Positions 24,454 through 33,487 of a stretch of DNA of 64,000 nucleotides are shown piece by piece. Below the pieces are notes generated by a model. The model had not been told where the DNA came from. It did no database searches and saw only the letters and a list, made by a program, of their open reading frames with translations. The position numbers and the translations under genes were made by a program. The number at the start of each line of letters is the position of its first letter. Within the stretch, counting starts at the first letter, position 1. Source of the stretch: Paramesorhizobium sp049065735. GTDB lineage: Bacteria; Pseudomonadota; Alphaproteobacteria; Rhizobiales; Rhizobiaceae. The stretch is from contig NZ_JBAKHD010000002.1 in assembly GCF_049065735.1 (NCBI RefSeq), positions 248,001 to 312,000 on the forward strand, given 5' to 3'.

Positions 24454-25725
24454 TTATGCTGCTATAGCGACCGCATCCCGCAGAGCCTTGACGAGATCGG
24501 TCTTCTCCCAGGAGAAGGAGCCGTCGCGGCCGGGCTTGCGACCGAAATGGCCGTAAGACGAGGTGCGGGCATAGATGGGGCGGTTGAGGTCCAGATGCTT
24601 GCGAATGCCGGTCGGGGACAAGTCCATGACTTTGCGCAAGGCGTCCTCCACCGTCGCTTCCAGCACCCGGCCGGTGCCGTGCAAATTGACATAGACCGCC
24701 AGGGGCTGCGCCACGCCGATGGCATAGGCAAGCTGGATGGTGCAGCGGTCGGCGAGGCCCGCGGCAACCACGTTCTTAGCGAGGTAACGCGCAGCATAGG
24801 CCGCCGAACGGTCTACCTTGGTGGTATCCTTACCGGAGAACGCACCGCCGCCATGCGGGGCCGCCCCGCCATAGGTGTCGACGATGATCTTGCGGCCCGT
24901 GAGGCCCGCATCGCCATCCGGTCCGCCGATGACGAATTTGCCGGTCGGGTTGATGTACCAGTTGCAATTATGCGCGATGGTCAGATCGCCCAGTGCCTCG
25001 CGGATATAGGGCTCGACGACCTCACGCACCTTTTTCGAATCCCAATTGGGGTCGAGATGCTGGGTCGAGAGTACGATTTGGGTGACTTCGGTGGGCTTGC
25101 CATCGACATAGCGCACGGTCACCTGGCTCTTGGCGTCGGGGCCAAGCTTGGCAGCATCCCCCTCGCCCTTGTGGCGGGCGGCGGAGAGCAGCTCCAGAAT
25201 CTTATGGGAATAGTAGATCGGGGCGGGCATGAGATCCGGCGTCTCGCGGCAGGCATAGCCGAACATAATGCCTTGGTCGCCCGCGCCTTCCTCACCCTGA
25301 CGGTCGGCAGCGTTATCGACGCCCTGGGCGATGTCGGCGGATTGCGGATGCAGCAGCACGTCGATCTTGGCGGTTTTCCAGTGGAAGCCCTCCTGCTCAT
25401 ATCCGATATCGCGGATGGCCCGGCGGGCGGCAGCGCGGAAGCGGGAAGGGTTGATGACCGGGTTGCCACGGGCATCCGTCACCACATTGCCGTTCTTGTC
25501 CTTCTTCAGGAGCGTCTCGGGCACACGCACCTCACCGGCGATAACGACGCGGTTGGTGGTGGCGAGCGTTTCACAGGCAATGCGGACCGACCAGGGATCG
25601 ACGCCGGTTTTGCGCGCCTCCCGGTAGATCATGTCGACGATTTCATCGGAGATACGGTCGCAAACCTTGTCCGGATGACCTTCGGATACAGATTCGCTGG
25701 TGAAGAGATACGAACTGCGTAGCAC
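24454..25725 (-). CDS. metK: S-adenosylmethionine synthase
   Basis: It makes SAM from methionine and ATP. Key motifs are SEGHPDKVCDRISD (ATP-binding His17 and Asp19), GAGDQGIMFGYA and GGAAPHGGGAFSGKD. The GTG at 25725 is preferred because AGAGGGG lies seven bases upstream and homologues begin at this point; an ATG at 25755 would add ten residues. The length is then 423. No SAM riboswitch was recognised in the short upstream gap. Confidence 0.97.
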   Translation of the reverse strand: MLRSSYLFTSESVSEGHPDKVCDRISDEIVDMIYREARKTGVDPWSVRIACETLATTNRVVIAGEVRVPETLLKKDKNGNVVTDARGNPVINPSRFRAAARRAIRDIGYEQEGFHWKTAKIDVLLHPQSADIAQGVDNAADRQGEEGAGDQGIMFGYACRETPDLMPAPIYYSHKILELLSAARHKGEGDAAKLGPDAKSQVTVRYVDGKPTEVTQIVLSTQHLDPNWDSKKVREVVEPYIREALGDLTIAHNCNWYINPTGKFVIGGPDGDAGLTGRKIIVDTYGGAAPHGGGAFSGKDTTKVDRSAAYAARYLAKNVVAAGLADRCTIQLAYAIGVAQPLAVYVNLHGTGRVLEATVEDALRKVMDLSPTGIRKHLDLNRPIYARTSSYGHFGRKPGRDGSFSWEKTDLVKALRDAVAIAA

Positions 25726-25877
25726 GGGAAACCCCTCTTGAAAGTCCTGCGACATATCGCAGAAGAACAACGGCCGAAACAGCCATCTTTTCTTTGCCAA
25801 TATAGGCAAGAACCGTCAATGCAGATTCGTTTTTGAAAGAGGCAATCCGGAGGAATTTTGCTCCTCCGGCTTCGCAA

Positions 25878-26294
25878 TTATTCGTTATCGTCGGCCAGCG
25901 ACTTGACGAGATCTATGATCTTGCGGCGGATCTTGGGGTCGGAGATCTTTGTGAAGGAACGGGTCAGCTGCACGCCTTCGTTGCTGTTGAGGAAATCGAC
26001 CACATAGGTCGCCTCATTGTCCTCGCCGAAGCTGCCGGCTCCCGTATTGGTGTTGCTGCCGGGCGCGTCTTCAAAAAAGAAGGAGACGGGGACGTTCAGG
26101 ATCGACGAAATCGCCTGGAGACGGCTCGCGCCGACGCGGTTCGTACCCTTTTCGTACTTTTGAATCTGCTGAAATGTAATTCCGAGACTTTCGCCAAGCT
26201 TTTCCTGGCTCAAGCCCAGCATGTTTCGGCGCAAGCGAATACGGCTTCCGACATGAACATCGATGGGATTAGGTTTCTTCTTGTTCTCAGTCAT
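25878..26294 (-). CDS. XRE-family regulator, PraR/PhrR-like
   Basis: A helix-turn-helix domain (about residues 16-70, LRRNMLGLSQEKLGESLGIT) is followed by a conserved C-terminus (SFTKISDPKIRRKIIDLVKSLA) shared with rhizobial PraR/PhrR proteins, which control quorum sensing, biofilm or stress genes. The ATG at 26294 (138 residues) has AGGAG nine bases upstream; a TTG one codon earlier is also in frame. A perfect inverted repeat lies about 92 bp upstream and may be its own operator. A GGAG-stem hairpin (25847-25869) follows the stop. Confidence 0.9.
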   Translation of the reverse strand: MTENKKKPNPIDVHVGSRIRLRRNMLGLSQEKLGESLGITFQQIQKYEKGTNRVGASRLQAISSILNVPVSFFFEDAPGSNTNTGAGSFGEDNEATYVVDFLNSNEGVQLTRSFTKISDPKIRRKIIDLVKSLADDNE

Positions 26295-26385
26295 CAAATG
26301 TTGCTCCTAGCCGATGGCGCGCTTTCGGCATTTATCAGTCCTGCGGTGAACAGGTCGGAAAATACTACTGTATGGGAGGTAGTCG

Positions 26386-26411
26386 GACAAATGAGACATC
26401 GAACATTTGTC
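26386..26411. promoter_or_regulatory. Operator-like palindrome upstream of PraR-like gene
   Basis: GACAAATG (26386-26393) and CATTTGTC (26404-26411) form perfect 8-bp arms around 10 bp, between the PraR-like gene and the lnt stop. Autoregulation is inference. Confidence 0.5.
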
Positions 26412-26444
26412 GCAACTGCATAACATAGTATCAAAAATGCGTTG

Positions 26445-28052
26445 TCAATCGACCCGCCCGCGAGACGACACTACAAAACCCAAGGAAATGCTCAACAACA
26501 GGGCGAAAACCGTCCACATGACGCCCTTGCCCGGCGGCGTGCCCCAAAACGGATCAATTGGTGACGGAAGGGAAGCATCGATTATCCCAACCGTATTAAG
26601 TGCGAGGCCGTCGGTGATTCGACCATAGGGGTCAACGACCGCGGAAAGACCGTTATTGGCGGCGCGGATCAGCGGCAGCCCCTGTTCCACGGCGCGCAAT
26701 TGCGCTTGGCGGAAATGCTGGTAGGGACCGGGCGTGTCACCATACCATGCATCGTTCGTCACATTGAGAATGGCCTTCGCCCTAGGCCCGGCATAGCCCA
26801 ATTCCGAAGGGAATATCGCTTCATAGCAGATCAGCGGCAGAAACGCCAAGGATTCGTTAACCCTAAGCGAATGGCGGCTTGCCGCAGCGGTGAATCCGCC
26901 GGGCATTTCCACGACCTCCTGCAGGCCGAGCGCGCGCAGCCATTTCTCCAGGGGCAGATATTCGCCGAAGGGCACGAGGTGCACCTTGTCGACGGCGTCG
27001 ATGATTTCGCCCCTGTCGTCGATGGCGTAGATGGAGTTGTAATAGCGGGGCTCGGCGGCGCCCGCGCCCGTCTCCTCGCGCACCGCGCCGGCAAGCAGCA
27101 CCTGCCCGTCCGACAAAGCCGCGCCGATGCGCGCCAGCGCCTCCGGCGTGCGGGTCAGGATGTAGGGGATGGAGGTTTCCGGCCAGATGACGACCGAGGG
27201 CCTGGGCTGCCCACTTGCAGGCGGCAGTTCGGTGAGCGCGATCAGCTTGTCGAATATGGCGCGGCGGGCGTCATTATCCCATTTCATCGTCTGTGCGATG
27301 GAGGGCTGGACAATGCGCACGCGCACGCCGTCCGAGGCGTCCTTGTTGACAGGCGGCGCATCGTGCAGCCGGTAGAGGCCGAAGCCGGCATGAGCGGCGG
27401 CAAGCGCCAAAGCAATCCCCGCTCCCGCTCCAAGATGCCGCCGGTCAGCCAGAAGCGCCGGCATGGCGAAGACGAGGACGGCGAGCGCGCTCATGGCGAA
27501 AAGCCCCACCACCGCGTCGGACTGCATCAGTAGCGGCGTGGGCATGGCGGAATAGCCGATGGCATTCCACGGAAAGCCTGTCAGCACGAAGGAGCGCAGC
27601 CATTCGGCGATGCCGAAGCTGAAGGCGAGCGCGAAAATCCGCCCCAGCCCATCGGACCAGAGAAGCCGGGCGATCAGTGCCGCCAGCGCATAAAAGAAGG
27701 CGAGGAAGGCAGGAAGACCGACGACGGCGAGCGGCAACGCCCAGGCAAAATTTTCCGCGTCCACCAGAAGAGCGGAGCCAATCCACCACAGGCCGCCGAG
27801 AAAATAGCCGAAGCCGAACCACCAGCCGACGATGGCGGCCGGCAGCACCCGGCGGACCGGACCGCTATCGGCGGTATCGACCGCACCATCAATGAGCCAT
27901 ACGAGAACAGGGAAGGAAACGAAGCAGACGGCGAAGAAATCATAGGGCGGAAGCGCCAGCGTCGCCAGCGCCCCGGCAAGGAAAGCGGCGAGCGCTCGGC
28001 GCCAGCCGCTCAGCAATATGATCCAGCCGGAAAGCCCCCCGATAGCCCTCAT
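26445..28052 (-). CDS. lnt: Apolipoprotein N-acyltransferase
   Basis: It adds the third acyl chain to lipoproteins at the periplasmic face of the inner membrane. About six to eight N-terminal hydrophobic helices are followed by a nitrilase-type domain from about residue 243 and one last helix. The catalytic triad is visible: Glu292 in VIWPETSIPY, Lys356 in VDKVHLVPFGEYLP and Cys409 in LPLICYEAIFP. The length of 535 residues is normal. Its start overlaps the corC stop by four bases. Confidence 0.97.
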   Translation of the reverse strand: MRAIGGLSGWIILLSGWRRALAAFLAGALATLALPPYDFFAVCFVSFPVLVWLIDGAVDTADSGPVRRVLPAAIVGWWFGFGYFLGGLWWIGSALLVDAENFAWALPLAVVGLPAFLAFFYALAALIARLLWSDGLGRIFALAFSFGIAEWLRSFVLTGFPWNAIGYSAMPTPLLMQSDAVVGLFAMSALAVLVFAMPALLADRRHLGAGAGIALALAAAHAGFGLYRLHDAPPVNKDASDGVRVRIVQPSIAQTMKWDNDARRAIFDKLIALTELPPASGQPRPSVVIWPETSIPYILTRTPEALARIGAALSDGQVLLAGAVREETGAGAAEPRYYNSIYAIDDRGEIIDAVDKVHLVPFGEYLPLEKWLRALGLQEVVEMPGGFTAAASRHSLRVNESLAFLPLICYEAIFPSELGYAGPRAKAILNVTNDAWYGDTPGPYQHFRQAQLRAVEQGLPLIRAANNGLSAVVDPYGRITDGLALNTVGIIDASLPSPIDPFWGTPPGKGVMWTVFALLLSISLGFVVSSRGRVD

Positions 28053-29077
28053 AGACCCCCGGCAGCGCTGTTGGCGTCCGGTTCCGGATCGCGCTCGCTG
28101 CCGTTGAGCGGCACGATGCGCACCTTGCGGATGCGGCGGCGATCAGCCTCCAGCACGTGGAACCGATAGTCAGGCAGCGCCTCGACCACTTCGCCGCGGG
28201 CGGGGATGCGGCCTAACACAGAGAAAATCAGGCCGCCGACGGTGTCGACCTCCTCGCCATGCTCGCCGACCACGAAATGCGGGCCGATCCGTTCGGCCAA
28301 TTCGTCGAGTTCGGCGCGGGCATCGACCACATAGGAGCCATCGGCTTCTTCCGCGATCATCGGCTCCTCGTCGTCATGCTCGTCCTCGATATCGCCGACG
28401 ACCATTTCAAGGATATCCTCGAGCGAGACGAGCCCGTCCGTGCCGCCATATTCGTCGATGACCAGCGCCATCTGGATATGGGTCGCCTGCATGCGGGCCA
28501 TCAGCGTGCTTGCCTGCATGGAGGGCGGCACGAACAGCACCTTGCGCATCAGGTTGAGTTCGCCGATGGTCTTGTCGAGATCGACACGGCTCAAATCGGG
28601 CTTCGACGGACCGCCATTACCGGCGCGGCCCGAGCGCGTGATGTGATTCAGCACGTCGCGGATATGGATCATGCCGCGCGGATCGTCGAGCGTCTCGCTA
28701 TAAACGGGCATGCGCGAATGGCCGGATTGTTCGAAAAGCTCCAGCACCTCGCCCAGCGGCGTCTCGATTTCCACCGCCTCGATATCGGAGCGGGGGATCA
28801 TCACATCCTCGACGCGAACGCCCTGCAATTGCAGGATATTGACGAGCATCGCGCGTTCTTCGGGGGAGAACGCCTGGTTGGTGCTTTCCTTGTCCGAAAG
28901 GGCTTCGACGAGATCGTCCCTAAGCGAAGTACTCGGGCGGCCACGCAAGAAGGGGAGAATGCCTGCAAAGAGAGAACGCTTCTCGGCCGCTACCGGCCGC
29001 TGCGTACTCTGCTCCTCGGCGTCATTTTTCTGCGGCACGTCGGCGGCAGAAGGAGGCTGGGCTGTCAGGTCAGACAT
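28049..29077 (-). CDS. CorC/HlyC-type CBS-domain protein
   Basis: It has paired CBS domains (about 80-215; VEDVMIPRSDIEAV, HIQMALVIDEYGGTDGLVSLEDILE) and a C-terminal transporter-associated domain (about 255-335). There are no membrane spans, so it is the soluble type found beside ybeY and lnt, often called CorC or TlyC. A role in divalent cation homeostasis is assumed from family. The ATG at 29077 lies two bases past the ybeY stop. Confidence 0.93.
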   Translation of the reverse strand: MSDLTAQPPSAADVPQKNDAEEQSTQRPVAAEKRSLFAGILPFLRGRPSTSLRDDLVEALSDKESTNQAFSPEERAMLVNILQLQGVRVEDVMIPRSDIEAVEIETPLGEVLELFEQSGHSRMPVYSETLDDPRGMIHIRDVLNHITRSGRAGNGGPSKPDLSRVDLDKTIGELNLMRKVLFVPPSMQASTLMARMQATHIQMALVIDEYGGTDGLVSLEDILEMVVGDIEDEHDDEEPMIAEEADGSYVVDARAELDELAERIGPHFVVGEHGEEVDTVGGLIFSVLGRIPARGEVVEALPDYRFHVLEADRRRIRKVRIVPLNGSERDPEPDANSAAGGL

Positions 29078-29079
29078 GG

Positions 29080-29634
29080 TCAATCAGTTTCATCGTCTAT
29101 CTGCGATACAGCATAAGGGTCGGGGATGGCAAGCGCTTGCAGGATAAGGCGCTCCCAGCCTTCCATTTCTTCCGCTTCCTCGTCATTCTCATGATCGTAG
29201 CCAAGAAGATGCAGAAGGCCATGGACGATCAAATGTGTCAGATGGTGATCGAAGGGCTTCTTTTCCAGAGCGGCCTCGCGCTCCACGGTTTCGCGGGCGA
29301 TTACGATATCGCCAAGCATCGCCCCCGGCGCGTCCCCTGCTTTCACGGGAAAGGCCGGGAATGACAGCACATTGGTCGGCTTGTCCTTGCCGCGCCATTC
29401 GGCGTTGAGTTCACGAATCGCGGCATCGTCGGTGAAGACGATGCTGAGTTCCGTCTCCTCTTCGTCCGGCAGCCCGAGCGCTTCCCAAGAGGCGGCGACC
29501 GCGCGGCTTGCGAGCGCGCGCAACGGCGCCTCATCCGGCCAGCCTTCCGTCTCGATCAGAATGTCGATGTCGATCAAATCCGGCCATCCCGCGAGTGCGT
29601 GATGCTCTTTTTCTGCCAAATCATGTCTTCGCAT
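29080..29634 (-). CDS. ybeY: Endoribonuclease YbeY
   Basis: This zinc-dependent RNase acts in rRNA maturation and ribosome quality control. The signature HGLLHLLGYDH, with three metal histidines, lies near residue 140, and TDDAAIRELNAEWRGKDKPTNVLSFP is also typical. The ATG at 29634 overlaps the phoH end by 14 bases and gives 184 residues, about 15 more than many homologues, so the start may lie slightly downstream. It belongs to the phoH-ybeY-corC-lnt cluster. Confidence 0.94.
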   Translation of the reverse strand: MRRHDLAEKEHHALAGWPDLIDIDILIETEGWPDEAPLRALASRAVAASWEALGLPDEEETELSIVFTDDAAIRELNAEWRGKDKPTNVLSFPAFPVKAGDAPGAMLGDIVIARETVEREAALEKKPFDHHLTHLIVHGLLHLLGYDHENDEEAEEMEGWERLILQALAIPDPYAVSQIDDETD

Positions 29635-30649
29635 GCCCCTTGGCGTCCTTGTCCCAGGCCGAAACGATGGCCGCGACGAGCGGGTGGCGCACCACATCCT
29701 TCTCCGTAAAGCGGACGGTGACGATGCCGGGGACGTCGCTGAGGATGCGCAGCGCATCGACAAGGCCGGATTTCTGGCCGGGCGGAAGGTCAATCTGGCT
29801 TGGATCACCGGTGACGATCATGCGCGCATTCTCGCCCAGGCGCGTCAGGAACATCTTCATCTGCATGGATGTGGTGTTCTGCGCCTCGTCCAGAATCACG
29901 GCGGCGTGGGCGAGCGTGCGTCCGCGCATGAAGGCGAGCGGCGCGATCTCGATGACGCCCGCCGCCAGCGCCCGCTCAACCTTTTCGGCGGGCATCATGT
30001 CATAGAGGGCATCGTAAAGCGGGCGCAGATAGGGATCGACCTTTTCCTTCATGTCGCCGGGCAGGAAGCCCAGCCGCTCGCCCGCCTCGACGGCGGGACG
30101 CGAAAGGATGATGCGCTCCACCAGCCCGCGTTCCAGCAGCATGGCGGCGTGGGCGACCGCGAGATAGGTCTTGCCAGTGCCGGCGGGACCGACGCCGAAC
30201 ACCAGTTCCGAGCGATCCAGCGCCCGCATATAGGCGTCCTGCGTCGGCGTACGGGCAAAGATGGTCTTCTTGCGTGTCGATATCTGCGCCGCCGTCATCT
30301 TGCCCTTCACTTCCATTGTCGGAAGGGTCAACTGGTCGTCGGCGGCGACAGCCATGCGGATGGCGCCATCCACATCGGACACCGTCAGCTCATGGCCCTT
30401 CTGCAACAGGCTATAGAGATGGTCGAGCGTGCGGCGCGCCTGCTCGGTGGCCTCCGGCCCGCCACGGATCGAAAGCTGGTTGCCCTTGGACCGGACGTCG
30501 ACGCCGAGCTTCTGTTCTATGCGAGCGAGATTTTCATCGAACTGGCCGAAGAGCGCGCTGGCCAGCCGGTTGTTGTCGAATGTCAGTACGATATGCGCCA
30601 TGTCCGAAGCCCCTGCGGGGGCTGTCTTCAGCTTTTCGGTGGCGGTCAA
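29621..30649 (-). CDS. PhoH-like ATPase
   Basis: This P-loop ATPase is usually encoded next to ybeY and is thought to act in RNA metabolism. Walker A is GPAGTGKTYLAV (Lys160) and Walker B is VILDEAQNTT. An N-terminal KH-like region (about 18-95) precedes the ATPase core. The TTG at 30649 (342 residues) has AGGAG seven bases upstream, better than the ATG 16 codons later, so a TTG start is likely. The exact substrate is unknown. Confidence 0.93.
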   Translation of the reverse strand: MTATEKLKTAPAGASDMAHIVLTFDNNRLASALFGQFDENLARIEQKLGVDVRSKGNQLSIRGGPEATEQARRTLDHLYSLLQKGHELTVSDVDGAIRMAVAADDQLTLPTMEVKGKMTAAQISTRKKTIFARTPTQDAYMRALDRSELVFGVGPAGTGKTYLAVAHAAMLLERGLVERIILSRPAVEAGERLGFLPGDMKEKVDPYLRPLYDALYDMMPAEKVERALAAGVIEIAPLAFMRGRTLAHAAVILDEAQNTTSMQMKMFLTRLGENARMIVTGDPSQIDLPPGQKSGLVDALRILSDVPGIVTVRFTEKDVVRHPLVAAIVSAWDKDAKGHAKT

Positions 30650-30751
30650 CCGGGTCTCCTCATGATCGAACCTTTTCGCAGTCGCGTGGCTTCAAGGGAA
30701 GTCTGCACCTTTTTTCGATCACGCTCAAGCTTGCAGTGGAATGATCCCAGC

Positions 30752-32137
30752 TCAAGCATGCATACGCTCCGCCACGAGGCTGTTGGTTCCGGTGGCGATG
30801 ATTCGCACGTCGATGATGTCGCCGATTTCACCGGGGTTCTCACCCACGATAACAGGCAGAAGCCAGGGCGAACGGCCAACCATCTGCCCCGGCAGGCGGC
30901 CGGGCTTTTCCAGAAGCACATCCATTGCCTTGCCGATCATGCTTTTCTGAAAGGCGTGCTGCTGCTCCGTCAGGAGGACCTGCAGGCGCTGCAGCCGTTC
31001 ATCCTTGACCGCTTCATCGACATGATCTGTCAAATCCGCACCCGGCGTGCCGGGACGCGGCGAATATTTGAACGAATAGGCCTGCGCGTACCCGACCTCG
31101 CGCACCAGCCGCATGGTCGCCTCGAAATCCTCATCGGTTTCGCCGGGGAAGCCGACGATGAAATCACCCGATAGGGCGATGTCGGACCGCGCCGCGCGGA
31201 TGCGCTCTACCAAACGGAGGTAATCGGCGGCTGTGTGGCGGCGATTCATGGCCTTCAAAATACGGTCGGAGCCCGCCTGCACCGGCAGGTGCAGATAGGG
31301 CATGAGCATGTCGAGGTCGCGATGGGCCGCGATCAGCGCGTCGTCCATGTCGCGCGGATGGCTGGTGGTGTAGCGCAGGCGCGCGACGCCGGGAATCTTC
31401 GCCAGACGGAACAGAAGCTCGCCCAGCCCCCATTCGCGGCCATCCTCGCCAGCGCCATGCCAGGCATTGACGTTCTGCCCGAGCAGGGTCAGTTCGCGCA
31501 CTCCGGCGCTTGCCAGCTTCTCCGCTTCGGCAATGATCTGCGAAACGGGACGGGAGATTTCCGAGCCACGCGTATAGGGCACGACGCAGAAGGTGCAGAA
31601 CTTGTCGCAGCCCTCCTGCACGGTGAGAAAAGCCGAAACGCCGCGGCTTCTCACCTGCTCCTTCTTCGGCGCGGGCAGATGCTCGAACTTGTCCTCGATG
31701 GCGTATTCGGTCTCGACCACTTTCTCGCCGCGCCCGAGGCGGGCGAGTGCCTGCGGCAGACGGTGATAGGTCTGGGGACCGATGACGAGATCGACCGTGG
31801 GGGCGCGGCGGATGATCTCTTCCCCCTCGGCCTGCGCCACGCAGCCGGCAACGCCGATCATCATCTCCCTGCCATCGGCGGCGCGCTCGTCCTTGATCTT
31901 GCGCAGGCGTCCCAGCGCCGAATAGAGCTTCTCGGAGGCCTTTTCGCGGATATGGCAGGTGTTGAGCAGGATAAGGTCGGCCTCTTCCGGCGTCTCGGTC
32001 GCCACATAGCCTTCTTCCGCCAGGCTGTCGGCCATGCGCTGGCTGTCATAGACATTCATCTGGCAGCCATAGGTCTTGACGAAGACCTTGCGGCGCGGCG
32101 CGGCTTCCAGGATCTGAGCGGTGTTGGTTTCCTTCAT
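30752..32137 (-). CDS. miaB: tRNA-2-methylthio-N6-dimethylallyladenosine synthase
   Basis: This radical-SAM methylthiotransferase modifies A37 of tRNAs. The N-terminal UPF0004 domain has cluster cysteines Cys25 (KTYGCQMN), Cys61 (LLNTCHIRE) and Cys99 (GVAGCVAQ). The radical-SAM CxxxCxxC is Cys177-Cys181-Cys184 (EGCDKFCTFC). A TRAM domain ends the 461-residue protein. It precedes phoH in the conserved cluster. Confidence 0.97.
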   Translation of the reverse strand: MKETNTAQILEAAPRRKVFVKTYGCQMNVYDSQRMADSLAEEGYVATETPEEADLILLNTCHIREKASEKLYSALGRLRKIKDERAADGREMMIGVAGCVAQAEGEEIIRRAPTVDLVIGPQTYHRLPQALARLGRGEKVVETEYAIEDKFEHLPAPKKEQVRSRGVSAFLTVQEGCDKFCTFCVVPYTRGSEISRPVSQIIAEAEKLASAGVRELTLLGQNVNAWHGAGEDGREWGLGELLFRLAKIPGVARLRYTTSHPRDMDDALIAAHRDLDMLMPYLHLPVQAGSDRILKAMNRRHTAADYLRLVERIRAARSDIALSGDFIVGFPGETDEDFEATMRLVREVGYAQAYSFKYSPRPGTPGADLTDHVDEAVKDERLQRLQVLLTEQQHAFQKSMIGKAMDVLLEKPGRLPGQMVGRSPWLLPVIVGENPGEIGDIIDVRIIATGTNSLVAERMHA

Positions 32138-32182
32138 CCTGCGGGTTCTACCGCTTTTCGGCGCGATTGAGAATAGGCATCC

Positions 32183-32980
32183 TCATTCCGCCTCACGCCC
32201 CATGAGGGAGGTCAGAAGCATCGAGCGGACCTCAGCTTCCATATTGCCGGCGAGCCGCTTCCTGTCCGTGCCGGCGCGGATTTCGACCGGCTCGCCGAAA
32301 CGGATATCGACGTCGATAGCGCCTTGCCGAAGGATTCCTTTCAGGTGCGGCATCAGTTCGACATCGCCCGGCCAGGCGGCAATGGGGCGGTGATAGCGGC
32401 CCATCGGCAAGCCGTGGAGCTTGGTATAGGCAATCGCCACCGGCTGTACTGCCACGGTTTCCACATCCGTTTCCCGGATTGCCGCGGAGGCCGCGCCGAA
32501 CAGCGAGCTCTTGAACGGCAGCACGCGGTTGCCGTCCGATGTGGTGCCCTCGGCGAAAAGCACCATCACATCGCCCTCCACCAGCCTTTGCGCAATTTCC
32601 GATGCCTGCTCGCCTGTCTTGCCGCGCCGCTCGCGCTCGACGAAGACCGAACGCTGCAGCACCGCGAAAAAGCCGAACAAGGGCCAGTCCCGCATCTCGC
32701 TTTTGGCGATGAAGGAGATATCGGCAACCGTGGAAAGAAGGACGATATCGCTCCAGGATATATGGTTCGAAACCAGCAGCAGCGGGCGATCCCTAGTCAT
32801 CGCGCCATGAACATGGATGCGGAAACCCAGAAGCCATGCCAGAATGCGATGAAAATAGCGGGGAAGGCTGCTTTTCCGCCCCCAGCCCGCCTTCAACAGA
32901 AGATATTGCAGCGGAACGAGCGTCAGCATCAACGCCGCCATGCCTGACAATACCAGCCCTATGCGCAGCGTGCGGATCAT
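32183..32980 (-). CDS. 1-acyl-sn-glycerol-3-phosphate acyltransferase family protein
   Basis: It is predicted to acylate lysophosphatidate or a related lipid (PlsC family). The acyltransferase motif NHISWSD (His73, Asp78) and FAEGTTSDG are in place. One N-terminal membrane segment (about 8-30) anchors it. The length is 265 residues. It lies between rimI (four bases upstream) and miaB. The family also includes ornithine-lipid acyltransferases (OlsA-like), so plsC is not assigned with certainty. Confidence 0.88.
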   Translation of the reverse strand: MIRTLRIGLVLSGMAALMLTLVPLQYLLLKAGWGRKSSLPRYFHRILAWLLGFRIHVHGAMTRDRPLLLVSNHISWSDIVLLSTVADISFIAKSEMRDWPLFGFFAVLQRSVFVERERRGKTGEQASEIAQRLVEGDVMVLFAEGTTSDGNRVLPFKSSLFGAASAAIRETDVETVAVQPVAIAYTKLHGLPMGRYHRPIAAWPGDVELMPHLKGILRQGAIDVDIRFGEPVEIRAGTDRKRLAGNMEAEVRSMLLTSLMGREAE

Positions 32981-32984
32981 CGCG

Positions 32985-33485
32985 TCATTCCGGAGGATGA
33001 AAATCGCGACGGAGAATCAGCGCCGCCGACCGCCCGGCCTCGGTCGCATAATAGCCGGGGCGCTCGCCTACCTTGGTGAAACCCAGGCGGCGATAGAGCG
33101 CCTGGGCGGCGGCATTTGCCTGATCCACTTCCAGAAAGAGCGTGCGCGCCCGCTCATGGTGCAGATGGCGCAGCACGGCGTCCATCAGCGCGCGGCCAAC
33201 GCCCTTCCGCCGAAAGGCGTGGGAAACCGCGATGGTCAATATTTCCGCCTCGTCCACGGTGAGACGCGCCAGCACGAAACCCGCCGCGCGGCTAGGCCGA
33301 CCCTCCTCCCGGGCGATGAAGCCGAAGACCGTGCCCTGCCCGATGAGGCCGTGGAAATCCTCCTCTGTCCAGGGATGCCGAAAGGTTTCCGCGTGAATGC
33401 GGTGCAGATGGTGGCAATCCTCTGCGCCCAGGGGCTCGATGGCGAAATTCCTGCCAAAAAATTGACCGAAGGGCAGGCCGATCAT
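32985..33485 (-). CDS. rimI: Ribosomal-protein-alanine N-acetyltransferase RimI-like
   Basis: This GNAT enzyme resembles RimI, which acetylates ribosomal protein S18. The acetyl-CoA loop is RRKGVGRALM and the C-terminus ALYRRLGFTKVGERPGYY is family-like. The length of 166 residues is slightly long, with an N-terminal extension. It begins two bases after the tsaB stop, and tsaB-rimI pairing is a widespread arrangement that supports the call. Confidence 0.9.
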   Translation of the reverse strand: MIGLPFGQFFGRNFAIEPLGAEDCHHLHRIHAETFRHPWTEEDFHGLIGQGTVFGFIAREEGRPSRAAGFVLARLTVDEAEILTIAVSHAFRRKGVGRALMDAVLRHLHHERARTLFLEVDQANAAAQALYRRLGFTKVGERPGYYATEAGRSAALILRRDFHPPE

Positions 33486-33487
33486 GA

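Noticed and set aside
25726..25877. SAM riboswitch upstream of metK
   Set aside because: No conserved SAM-binding core or matching stem set could be seen in the short gap.
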